From: Bacillota bacterium
Lineage (GTDB): Bacteria > Bacillota > Clostridia > Christensenellales > CAG-138
Direction of reading: 5' to 3'
Assembly (NCBI GenBank): GCA_023416175.1
Contig: JAEZIE010000269.1
Location: 1-13,469 of the forward strand
DNA length: 13,469 bases
Shown: one piece after another, positions 6,991-12,902 of the stretch
Numbering within the stretch: position 1 is the stretch's first letter
Layout: each line of letters opens with the position of its first letter
Notes under the pieces: model-generated
The model's input: the letters and a program-made list of their open reading frames with translations, nothing else
Databases searched by the model: none
What the model was told of the DNA's origin: nothing
Translations under genes and position numbers: made by a program

Positions 6991-7040
6991 GCTTAAACCC
7001 AGACGGCGTGGGCGTTTGCGGGTACGGTAACAGAGTAACA

Positions 7041-7083
7041 CAAAAAACATATACACCCCTATAGGCGATGCATATATACCCCC
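7041..7083. other. AT-rich stretch with imperfect 13-bp direct repeat
   Basis: The part at 7041-7078 is A/T-rich relative to its surroundings and free of GGTAACA copies. Within it, CATATACACCCCT (7048-7060) and CATATATACCCCC (7071-7083) match at 11 of 13 positions with starts 23 bases apart. Flanked by the repeat clusters, this is the natural candidate for the first-melting element if the region is an origin. Base composition alone cannot prove it. Confidence 0.4.
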
Positions 7084-7181
7084 AGATATTGCCAGCACAC
7101 ACTCGCGCGCGTAAGAAATTACAAAAACGCTGTTACCCTGTTACCGCAGCCACCAAAGCCAGATAAATAGGGCGTTTTAGC

Positions 7182-7201
7182 GGTAACACACCTATGTTAC
7201 C
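7182..7201. promoter_or_regulatory. Inverted-repeat protein-binding site, right dyad
   Basis: A second 20-bp dyad has GGTAACA and TGTTACC across six bases (CACCTA). It differs from the left dyad (6971-6990) at only two central positions. Two more TGTTACC half-sites follow at 7206 and 7215, the last just before GGAGG at 7224-7228. Protein bound here could block transcription into, or translation of, the SF2 helicase. Confidence 0.55.
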
Positions 7202-7233
7202 ACACTGTTACCACTGTTACCACGGAGGAACAA

Positions 7234-8739
7234 ATGGAACTTAGATACTACCAAAAAGAATGCATAGAGGCCATACCGGAGGCCGGGGTGTACCTCGTTC
7301 AAATGGCGACGGCTGCGGGAAAAACAGTTACGTTCTCTCGCATCCCAAGGCGTGGACGCATGCTAATTCTCTCTCACCGCGAAGAACTGGTGCGGCAGCC
7401 GCTGAAATACTTCGATTGCCTTACCGGCGTTGAAATGGCGTCAGAGCGTGCGCCGCATACGGCGGAAGTTGTGAGCGCGTCGGTACAGAGCTTAGTGCGG
7501 CGGTTGGACAACTACCATCCCGCTGACTTTGACGTAATAATCACCGACGAGGCACACCACGCCGCCGCGGACGTCTACCAGCGCATATACGCCCACTTCA
7601 ATCCACGCCTACACCTTGGCTTCACCGCGACGCCAAACAGGGGCGACAAGGTACGTCTCGACCGCACGTTCTCGCGCATCATCTACCAGTACGACTTACG
7701 CCGCGGCATTCGCGACGGGTTTTTATCAGACATTTACGCACGGCGCGTGAACATCGGTTTTGATCTCTCCCGCGTACATACCCGCATGGGCGACTATGCT
7801 CCGGGCGAATTGGAACAGGCAATGGATGGTACGGCAGACGCAATAGCGGAAACCTACCGCGCGCTGGCGGTTGGGCCTACATTGATATTTGCCGTATCGG
7901 TGGCGCAGGCTGGCGAAATTGCGGCCCGGATACCGGGCGCCGTGGTTGTGACGGGCGAAACGAAAGATAGGGCGGCGATCGTGCGGGCGTTCACAGAGGG
8001 GCGTATACCCTGTATCGTCAACTGCATGGTATTCACCGAGGGCACGGATCTTCCGCTGGTCGAGACGATTATCATTGCCCGCCCAACGCAATCGGATGCC
8101 TTGTATACGCAAATGGTCGGTCGCGGGCTGCGTCTACATCCGGGCAAGGAAAGGCTTAACCTTATTGACTGCGTCGGCGTGACCGGGCGTGCCTCGCTCT
8201 GTACGGCGCCGACACTGCTGGGCGTGGATATGGATGCAGTGCCCGCAATGAAGCGGGATGAAGTGCAAGGCATGCTGTTTGAGTTGCCCACACTGGCGGC
8301 CGCGGCATCTGATTGCCCGGAAAGCTGGATTCGCAACGTTGAGATAGTGAACCTGTGGGCGAAGGAACAAAAATATCACACTCACGAAGTTAATTGGTTC
8401 CGGCACCCTGATGGTTCGTTTACCCTCTCTTTACCAGATCGCCGCATGGTTATTCCGGCGCCGGATGCGCTCGGGCGGACAAAGACAGCCGCGGGCGGGG
8501 AGGTCGCCATGCAAGACGCTTTCGACATGGCATATGCGTGGCTCGAAGCTAATGCCGCAGACGCGCGTCCCTTGTGGGATTTAAGAGCGGTCAAGAGGTG
8601 GGGGCATGCAGAGGCATCCGAGGCGCAACTAAACATTATCCGTCGCCGCTGTCCGGGATTTGAGGCAGACGCGCTGACGAAAGGACAAGCAAGCATGATA
8701 TTAAACCGGCTGGCAGGGACGAAAAGGAGGATGGCGTGA
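7234..8739 (+). CDS. Superfamily 2 DEAD/DEAH-box helicase
   Basis: A 501-residue protein with GGAGG at 7224-7228, five bases before ATG 7234. The motifs appear in order: LRYYQKECIEAI (Q-like); ATAAGKT (motif I, residues 25-31); LSHREELVRQ (Ia); DEAHH (motif II, 105-109); GFTATP (motif III, 129-134); VFTEGTDLP (motif V); QMVGRGLR (motif VI, 293-300). It is an ATP-dependent nucleic-acid helicase or translocase of the UvsW/RecG-like phage type. A C-terminal module (about 455-495, EAQLNIIRRRCPGFEADALTKGQASMILNRL in sense) resembles a small helical domain found at the end of many phage DNA-processing proteins. It is joined by a GTGA overlap to a VRR-NUC nuclease gene, a frequent pairing in Bacillota phages, so the two probably process branched or recombining DNA together. 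Confidence 0.93.
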   Translation: MELRYYQKECIEAIPEAGVYLVQMATAAGKTVTFSRIPRRGRMLILSHREELVRQPLKYFDCLTGVEMASERAPHTAEVVSASVQSLVRRLDNYHPADFDVIITDEAHHAAADVYQRIYAHFNPRLHLGFTATPNRGDKVRLDRTFSRIIYQYDLRRGIRDGFLSDIYARRVNIGFDLSRVHTRMGDYAPGELEQAMDGTADAIAETYRALAVGPTLIFAVSVAQAGEIAARIPGAVVVTGETKDRAAIVRAFTEGRIPCIVNCMVFTEGTDLPLVETIIIARPTQSDALYTQMVGRGLRLHPGKERLNLIDCVGVTGRASLCTAPTLLGVDMDAVPAMKRDEVQGMLFELPTLAAAASDCPESWIRNVEIVNLWAKEQKYHTHEVNWFRHPDGSFTLSLPDRRMVIPAPDALGRTKTAAGGEVAMQDAFDMAYAWLEANAADARPLWDLRAVKRWGHAEASEAQLNIIRRRCPGFEADALTKGQASMILNRLAGTKRRMA

Positions 8740-9116
8740 CAGAATTTCAGCATCAAGCGGCATTAATCAAATGGAGCCAACAACCGAGCATACGATCCAC
8801 GCACCCGGAACTTGCCTTATTATTCCACATTCCAAATGGCGGAGCGCGTGACGCAGTGGAAGGTCGCCACCTGAAAGCCGCCGGAGTGAAAGCGGGCGTG
8901 CCGGATCTATTCCTCCCCTGTCCGCGGGGCGAGTATGCGGGGTTGTGGATTGAGTTGAAAGCCGACAACGGACGATTGAGCGCCGAACAGTCATGGTGGC
9001 TGGAGAAGTTGGCGGCGGAGGGATACAGCGCATCCGTTGCCCACGGATGGGAAGCGGCTATTAGGACGATTGAGTGGTATCTCAATTTGGGAGGCGTGCA
9101 GCGTGGGAGAGATTGA
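8736..9116 (+). CDS. VRR-NUC domain nuclease
   Basis: A 126-residue single-domain protein with a GTG start and AAGGAGG at 8724-8730, five bases upstream. The fold signature is complete: HIPNGG (Asn34-Gly35), then the helix RHLKAAGVKAGVPDLFLP with Asp57, then LWIELK with Glu73 and Lys75. The closing helices are LSAEQSWWLEKLAAEGY and a short strand SASVAHGWEAA. This is the VRR-NUC (PF08774) variant of the PD-(D/E)XK nucleases. Stand-alone phage members are structure-selective nucleases, with Holliday-junction cutting shown for some. Its place directly behind the SF2 helicase supports a joint role in resolving replication or recombination intermediates. It overlaps the next gene by 14 bases. Confidence 0.93.
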   Translation: MTEFQHQAALIKWSQQPSIRSTHPELALLFHIPNGGARDAVEGRHLKAAGVKAGVPDLFLPCPRGEYAGLWIELKADNGRLSAEQSWWLEKLAAEGYSASVAHGWEAAIRTIEWYLNLGGVQRGRD

Positions 9117-9447
9117 AAAATTGCAGGCGGCGCTGGCAAGGAAGGTAAAAGCGGATGCACTACCTGAGACTGTGCGGGCAGCGTATGTGGCGGAGTACGA
9201 GGCCGTCCGGAAAGAGATCGCAGAGGCGGCTGTGGCTTTGGTTGATTGGGTGTACAGAACGGCTGGCAAAGTTCAACAAGCCGCCGACCTAGTCGCTGAA
9301 ACCCTGGCAGAGCAGGACTACGGCCACCTGATCGAACGAGCAAAGGCGTTTCTATCAGATTTCGAACAGGAGATAAACGCACTCGAAACAGCCGACTGGA
9401 CACCGTGGGGTAAGACGGTGGACAGCCGCGATGGAGGAAGGGCATGA
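9103..9447 (+). CDS. Helical hypothetical protein between nuclease and radical SAM genes
   Basis: The start is set at GTG 9103 (MGEIEKLQAALARK), with GGAGG at 9090-9094 eight bases upstream. The frame is open back to 9037, but that part lies within the nuclease gene. The 114-residue product is almost wholly helical and rich in Ala, Glu and Lys. It has a DALPETVRAAYVAEYEAVRKEIAEAAVALVDWVYR region (residues about 15-50) and an acidic end. No catalytic motif, zinc site or membrane segment is seen, and no family is recognised. It joins the radical SAM gene in an ATGA overlap, so the two may act together, but this is only context. Confidence 0.75.
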   Translation: MGEIEKLQAALARKVKADALPETVRAAYVAEYEAVRKEIAEAAVALVDWVYRTAGKVQQAADLVAETLAEQDYGHLIERAKAFLSDFEQEINALETADWTPWGKTVDSRDGGRA

Positions 9448-10394
9448 GCGGGTTGAATATCGGGCTAATTGACGTAGACGGACACAATTTCCCGAACCTC
9501 GCATTAATGAAAATAAGCGCATGGCATAAGGCGCAAGGCGATGCTGTTTCGCTTGGAATCGGCGTGCAGAGGAAACTTAAAAGCGGGAAACTGATATTCG
9601 ATGGGTTGCGCGGTGATTATATTCCAGCAGCGCAATACGATGTCGTATATGTTTCAAAAGTGTTCGACCGCACATATTCCGCCGATCTCAGCTTCACGCC
9701 GCGCGCTGACCGCGTAGAGTACCAAGGCACAGGCTACACGCTAAAAGGAACGTTACCCGCAGAAATAGAACACGCTTGCCCTGACTACTCGCTTTACGGC
9801 GAAAAATCGGCCTATGGATTTCTCACTCGCGGATGTCCGCGCGGTTGCAAGTTTTGCATTGTGGCAGAGAAGGAGGGGCGAAAATCGGTCCAGGTTGCAG
9901 AAGTGTCAGAGTGGTGGAACGGTCAAAAAGAAATCAAACTGTTAGACCCAAACACGCTCGCTTGTCGCGATCACATGAAGCTGTTGAAACAGCTTTCGCA
10001 TACCGGCGCATGGGTTGATTTCACACAAGGTGTTGATGCTCGCATGTTGACCGATGAAAACATACTCGCACTAAATGCCGTGAAAACAAAAATGATTCAT
10101 TTTGCGTGGGACTTGATGCCGCAGAGCGAAGCTGTGTTGAAGGGGCTTTCTATATACAAACCGCATCGAAAACTCGACGAGCGGCTTACAAGGGTTTATG
10201 TGCTCGTGAATTTTGATACCACGATGGAGGAAAACCTTTACCGCATCTACCACCTACGCGAACTTGGCTTTGATCCGTATGTGATGATTTACGATAAGCC
10301 GCACGCAAAGAAAGAAATCAAGGATTTGCAGCGGTGGGTAAATAACAAACGCATTTGGCGATCATGCGAACGGTTCGAAGATTACAGGGCATGA
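9444..10394 (+). CDS. Radical SAM enzyme of unknown substrate
   Basis: A 316-residue protein with GGAGG at 9433-9437 and an ATGA overlap. The Fe4S4 site is RGCPRGCKFC with Cys131, Cys135 and Cys138 (C-x3-C-x2-C). The N-terminal part (LNIGLIDVDGHNFPNLALMKISAWHKAQGD) looks like the Rossmann-type, cobalamin-binding-like domain that precedes the barrel in class B radical SAM proteins, but the D-x-H-x-x-G cobalamin motif is not evident. After the cluster come barrel elements KLLDPNTLACRDHM, WVDFTQGVDARML and MIHFAWDLM. The enzyme should cleave S-adenosylmethionine to a 5'-deoxyadenosyl radical. The substrate cannot be told from the sequence: a nucleic-acid base or a protein is possible. It does not look like QueE or anaerobic ribonucleotide reductase activase. 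Confidence 0.9.
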   Translation: MSGLNIGLIDVDGHNFPNLALMKISAWHKAQGDAVSLGIGVQRKLKSGKLIFDGLRGDYIPAAQYDVVYVSKVFDRTYSADLSFTPRADRVEYQGTGYTLKGTLPAEIEHACPDYSLYGEKSAYGFLTRGCPRGCKFCIVAEKEGRKSVQVAEVSEWWNGQKEIKLLDPNTLACRDHMKLLKQLSHTGAWVDFTQGVDARMLTDENILALNAVKTKMIHFAWDLMPQSEAVLKGLSIYKPHRKLDERLTRVYVLVNFDTTMEENLYRIYHLRELGFDPYVMIYDKPHAKKEIKDLQRWVNNKRIWRSCERFEDYRA

Positions 10395-10425
10395 GCGGCA
10401 CAGCCGCAGAAAGTTTGAGGACAGA

Positions 10426-10566
10426 ATGATAAGCAAAATTATTTGCTACGCAAGCGACAAACAGGCGGTTATTGATGGCCGCGAAACGTACGTGTTTTAC
10501 TTCCACCCTTTGCGGATTAAAGTCAGGGTTCCGCGCTTTATAGGCAGACTGGTATTTGGGAGGTAA
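10426..10566 (+). CDS. Small basic protein (46 aa)
   Basis: A 46-codon frame filling the space between the radical SAM gene and the next gene. GAGG at 10417-10420 lies five bases before ATG 10426. The product (MISKIICYASDKQAVIDG, then YVFYFHPLRIKVRVPRF and a basic end) has beta-like hydrophobic/basic strands and is strongly basic. A 12-codon frame from ATG 10391 bridges the radical SAM stop to this start through ATGA junctions at both ends. No family is recognised. Its last codons form the ribosome binding site of the next gene. Confidence 0.5.
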   Translation: MISKIICYASDKQAVIDGRETYVFYFHPLRIKVRVPRFIGRLVFGR

Positions 10567-10569
10567 GCC

Positions 10570-10989
10570 ATGCAGGATAACCGATTGCGTGAAATCAGGG
10601 AGCTACACGAAAGAGCAAAAGCGCGAGTTAAACATGACCCGTGGTGGGTAAGTACCGGCGTTTACATCGCGGATGTTGGAGATTTACTTGCCGCCTATGA
10701 CCACTTGAACGATTTTGAGCAGACGCAGTGCGCAAAACTGCTTGAAAAGCTGAATGCTACAGAGGCCAAACTCGCCGAGGCCCAGCGCAGTGAGCAGGCG
10801 GCGGTGGCGGATATGGAGCGTATTGCATACCGCCAAAAAGTAATGCCGTGCGCAGCGTGTACGCACGAAGGTAGAGCGGTTTTAGTTGGAGGTGAAATTG
10901 ACACGTCATCACCTTGTTTCGGATGTTGCGAAATTGAGAGCAGGTTCGACTGGCGCGGCCCGCAGGCCGGGAGAGGAGAGGCGGAATGA
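10570..10989 (+). CDS. Coiled-coil plus Cys-rich phage protein
   Basis: A 139-residue protein with GGGAGG at 10558-10563, six bases before ATG. Residues about 1-50 hold a helix and HDPWWVSTGVYIADVGDLLAAYD, an Ea22-like style of phage N-terminus. Residues about 50-90 form a coiled coil rich in Ala, Glu and Lys. The end has PCAACTHEG ... SSPCFGCCE ... FDWRG, a Cys cluster that may bind zinc. The same closing pattern (Cys pairs and then F-[DE]-WRG) ends the protein at 11562-12323, so these two share a domain. Function is unknown; comparable phage genes are variable accessory genes. It joins the next gene in ATGA. Confidence 0.75.
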   Translation: MQDNRLREIRELHERAKARVKHDPWWVSTGVYIADVGDLLAAYDHLNDFEQTQCAKLLEKLNATEAKLAEAQRSEQAAVADMERIAYRQKVMPCAACTHEGRAVLVGGEIDTSSPCFGCCEIESRFDWRGPQAGRGEAE

Positions 10990-11201
10990 AGCCGATTTAT
11001 ACAACCCATGACCATGAGGATTATTTTACGAAAAAGTTCCGCTGCGGATATTGCCATGCGGTCTTGTGTCAATCCGACTATGGCAGAGAGTGGTGCGACG
11101 CTGGCAGGCATATGGTAAAGCCTGATACATGCCATAACTGCGGCCGGAAGGTTGATTGGAATGATGCCGTGCAGGCCGTGGAGGGCAAACAGGATGGATA
11201 A
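10986..11201 (+). CDS. Small zinc-ribbon phage protein
   Basis: A 71-residue protein starting in an ATGA overlap. Cys20-x2-Cys23 (FRCGYCH) and Cys49-x2-Cys52 (TCHNCGRKVDW) form a likely zinc ribbon, with extra Cys28 and Cys37 between them. The N-terminus (MKPIYTTHDHEDYF) is His/Asp-rich. The last knuckle, C-x2-CG-[RK]-x-[VI]-DW, is common at the end of small proteins of Bacillota phages. Binding to DNA, RNA or a protein partner is possible, and no activity can be assigned. It overlaps the following gene by eight bases. Confidence 0.75.
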   Translation: MKPIYTTHDHEDYFTKKFRCGYCHAVLCQSDYGREWCDAGRHMVKPDTCHNCGRKVDWNDAVQAVEGKQDG

Positions 11202-11556
11202 CCGCACAAGCGAAATTGTAAAGGCGCTCAAGTGGCTGGCAAAGGAAACGGAATTTATCTTTGCCGCCGAACAGCTTAACGATGCTGCCGCCCTGATCGA
11301 GCAGCAGGAGGCAGAGCTTGCGGCGCTGAAAGAGGCGCGTCCGCTGACGCTGGAAGAACTGCGGCAGATGGACGGCACTAACTGGGTATGGCTCGACAAT
11401 GATACGAATAAGCACAACCGCGGCTGGGCCAGAGTGCACCGAATGTATAATTGCGTGCGCCTTGAGGTGTTGGATTACGATTTCAGGGATTACGGCAAAA
11501 CATGGCTTGCCTACACCAACAAGCCCGCTGCGCCGGAAGAACAGAAAGGAGAATGA
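11194..11556 (+). CDS. Phage protein with LTLEELRQMDG domain
   Basis: The start is put at ATG 11194 (MDNRTSEIVKAL), with GGAGGG at 11180-11185 eight bases upstream. The longer frame to 11152 lies in the upstream gene. The 120-residue product has an N-terminal helix pair with a short coiled coil (about residues 1-48). The domain LTLEELRQMDGTNWVWL ... RGWARVH ... YGKTWLAYTNKP follows. This module recurs, with the same first and last motifs, in small proteins of gut Clostridia phages, but has no known function that I can name. It is probably a beta-rich fold. Confidence 0.78.
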   Translation: MDNRTSEIVKALKWLAKETEFIFAAEQLNDAAALIEQQEAELAALKEARPLTLEELRQMDGTNWVWLDNDTNKHNRGWARVHRMYNCVRLEVLDYDFRDYGKTWLAYTNKPAAPEEQKGE

Positions 11557-11561
11557 GCCGT

Positions 11562-12323
11562 ATGGATAGGTTGACAAAGCGCAACGAGCAGTTTGGCTAT
11601 TATTCGGAAGATGGAACCGCCTATAGCGAAGTCACTAGATACGTTGAAGGAAAGTCACGCCACGTAGTACAAGGCGAGGCTATTGACCGCCTTGCCGCCT
11701 ACGAGGACACCGGCCTTACACCGGAGGAAGCGCGTGAAATCTCCGAATGGCGCAAAGGCAAGAAGGGCGTTGAGGAATACCTTGTATCGCAATACAAGCT
11801 TGGAGAGGCTATACGCGAAAACGCCCGCCTTCATGAACTACTGGAGAGCATGCAGCAGTCAGCGCAACGCATGGATGATGAAAACTTAAGGCTGATTAAA
11901 GAGCGGGATGATGCGGCGGAACGCGGGTTGTTTTACATTGAGCAATGCGAGAAACAGGCGGGCGAAATAAAATGCCTTCGCGCCGAGATTGAATCAGCTG
12001 ATTACCTTGCCGGAGAAGCACAAACAGGCGCAGAAGAAGCCGCGTACCAAATCAAGCAGCTACGCGCCGAACTGGAGCAAGTGCGCCGGGAGCGGGATGC
12101 AGCAGTAGCGGATATTGTTGAAGCACATAAAAGTGGTTTGTGCGAAGTCTGCGGAAGATTGACGCATTGCATGATGTCACTGAACCTCGGAAACGGCGCA
12201 GAAGAAGGAACCGTATGTGACGGTGACAAATTCGAATGGCGCGGAGCCAGCGGGCAGGAGGCGCAGCAAAATAATGAAAACGAACAGGAGGTATCGCATG
12301 AACAACAAGCTCGATGTTCTTAA
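11562..12323 (+). CDS. Long coiled-coil phage protein with Cys-rich end
   Basis: ATG 11562 is preferred: AGGAG at 11547-11551 lies ten bases upstream, while ATG 11553 would be only one base away. The product has 253 residues. It begins MDRLTKRNEQFGYYSEDG and has IDRLAAYEDTGLTPEEAREI, the start pattern of a large family in Clostridia phages. Residues about 85-205 form a long coiled coil (ENARLHELLESM ... IKQLRAELEQVRRERDAA). The end has CEVCGRLTHC ... C ... FEWRG, a Cys cluster like that of the protein at 10570-10989, followed by a polar tail. It is probably oligomeric, with unknown role. The last 26 bases overlap the next gene. Confidence 0.8.
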   Translation: MDRLTKRNEQFGYYSEDGTAYSEVTRYVEGKSRHVVQGEAIDRLAAYEDTGLTPEEAREISEWRKGKKGVEEYLVSQYKLGEAIRENARLHELLESMQQSAQRMDDENLRLIKERDDAAERGLFYIEQCEKQAGEIKCLRAEIESADYLAGEAQTGAEEAAYQIKQLRAELEQVRRERDAAVADIVEAHKSGLCEVCGRLTHCMMSLNLGNGAEEGTVCDGDKFEWRGASGQEAQQNNENEQEVSHEQQARCS

Positions 12324-12567
12324 CGCTTTGAAGGTGTCGGATTGGTCGGTTGCTTCCGGGGAAGTGGAGTATGTTCTGACGGAGCGAACGGACGATACGG
12401 TTAATGCGCTTCTTGCTGCTGGGTTTACGGGAGAAGAAATACAAAGCGCTTCCGACGAGTACGAATCAGACAATCGTGAGATTGATCTGTCTGCGCTGGC
12501 GTTCCAGGTTGTTGGCGCAAATTGGTGGTCGCTAGAGGAAGGCTTCTCGATTGAGGTACGCCAATGA
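12298..12567 (+). CDS. Acidic hypothetical phage protein (89 aa)
   Basis: The start is set at ATG 12298 (MNNKLDVLNALKVSDW), with AGGAGGT at 12285-12291, about six bases upstream. The frame extends to 12217 inside the previous gene without a better site. The 89-residue product is acidic, with a helix-rich middle (DDTVNALLAAGFTGEEIQSASDEYE in sense) and a C-terminal FQVVGANWWSLEEGFSIEV. No motif or family is recognised. The low charge could suit DNA mimicry, but nothing in the sequence demonstrates that. Confidence 0.7.
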   Translation: MNNKLDVLNALKVSDWSVASGEVEYVLTERTDDTVNALLAAGFTGEEIQSASDEYESDNREIDLSALAFQVVGANWWSLEEGFSIEVRQ

Positions 12568-12782
12568 GTATGACAGAGCTTAAGCCGTGTCCGTTTTGCG
12601 GTTGTGATGCTTCGTTAATGGTGATAGAGCCGCACGCGCACTATATTGCAACCTTCATGCCGGATTACCCGGGCGGGGCGTTTATAGAATGCACGGTATG
12701 CACGGCGTCAATATCAGGCGAAACGGAAGAAGAAGCAACTACAACATGGAACCGCCGCACACCGGAAAGGAGCGCACCATGA
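12564..12782 (+). CDS. Lar family restriction alleviation-like protein
   Basis: A 72-residue protein starting in an ATGA overlap, with GAGG at 12553-12556. ATG 12570 is an alternative start. It has the Lar signature: LKPCPFCG (Cys9, Cys12), a second pair in IECTVCTA (Cys43, Cys46), then ETEEEATTTWNRR (Trp62-Asn63-Arg64-Arg65). Lar of the Rac prophage moderates type I restriction by stimulating modification. Most phage homologues are assigned by this zinc-ribbon pattern only, so activity here is inferred. With the methyltransferase at 943-1563 it would form an anti-restriction set. It overlaps a second Lar-like frame by four bases. Confidence 0.85.
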   Translation: MSMTELKPCPFCGCDASLMVIEPHAHYIATFMPDYPGGAFIECTVCTASISGETEEEATTTWNRRTPERSAP

Positions 12783-12889
12783 AGCTAGAACTTAAAGAAT
12801 GCCCATTCTGTGGAGGACAGGCAACGTACAGAGAGGCTGGCTGCATACAGTGCCGCGGCTGTGGAGTAACAACGCCGTATAACGCATGA
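12779..12889 (+). CDS. Mini Lar-like zinc-ribbon protein (36 aa)
   Basis: A 36-codon frame with AAAGGAG at 12766-12772, six bases before ATG 12779, in an ATGA overlap with the Lar-like gene. The sequence LKECPFCGGQATYREAG is followed by CIQCRGCG. It carries the two Cys pairs of Lar (Cys8/Cys11 and Cys25/Cys28, with Cys22 extra) but stops before the acidic helix and WNRR ending. It is either a minimal zinc knuckle peptide or a shortened Lar duplicate. The good ribosome binding site argues for expression. An in-frame opening back to 12689 lies inside the previous gene and is not preferred. Confidence 0.65.
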   Translation: MKLELKECPFCGGQATYREAGCIQCRGCGVTTPYNA

Positions 12890-12902
12890 TTGGGGGTATC
12901 GT

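Larger units (their letters stand above)
6961..7221. repeat. GGTAACA/TGTTACC iteron-like array (10 exact copies)
   Basis: Exact GGTAACA occurs at 6961, 6971, 7026 and 7182. Its complement TGTTACC occurs at 6984, 7131, 7139, 7195, 7206 and 7215. AGTAACA at 7034 is a one-mismatch copy. Many copies extend to CGGTAACA. By chance about 0.03 copies of one 7-mer would be expected on both strands of this length. Start-to-start spacings within clusters are 8, 8, 9, 10, 11 and 13 bases, near one helical turn. No other exact copy was seen by eye elsewhere in the window. Clusters lie at both ends, leaving 7041-7130 free of copies. The last copy ends two bases before the helicase ribosome binding site. 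Confidence 0.85.
6954..7233. other. Intergenic region, candidate replication origin or control region
   Basis: These 280 bases between the DUF927 helicase stop and the SF2 helicase start are the only real gap in an otherwise overlapping gene cluster. I find no credible gene in them on either strand. They contain a dense two-orientation array of GGTAACA, two look-alike dyads, and an AT-rich centre with an imperfect direct repeat. Short repeated sites next to an AT-rich stretch, inside a replication gene block, are the usual signature of an iteron-type phage origin. An operator for a phage regulator is the main alternative. No convincing -35/-10 pair or terminator hairpin was found. Confidence 0.55.

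Noticed and set aside
6874..7098. 74-codon reverse-strand opening entering the intergenic gap
   Set aside because: It is mostly antisense to the DUF927 end, has no ribosome binding site and has a basic, low-complexity product.
7089..7117. Promoter with TTGCCA and TAAGAA spaced by 17 bases
   Set aside because: The -35 fits 5 of 6 but the -10 only 3 of 6, so it is too weak to list as a feature.
6961..7221. CRISPR-like array
   Set aside because: The repeats are 7 bases, in both orientations and with 1-90 base gaps; no CRISPR array has this form.
8753..9487. 244-codon reverse-strand opening
   Set aside because: It is antisense to the VRR-NUC gene and its neighbours, rich in Pro, Ser and Arg, with no ribosome binding site or family pattern; a shadow of the + genes.
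10695..11417. 240-codon reverse-strand opening
   Set aside because: The Ser/Ala/Cys-rich composition is typical of the antisense of coiled-coil genes, and it runs across three well-supported + genes.
12298..12567. Anti-CRISPR or DNA-mimic protein
   Set aside because: The only hint is acidity and small size; no family pattern or associated regulator gene supports it.
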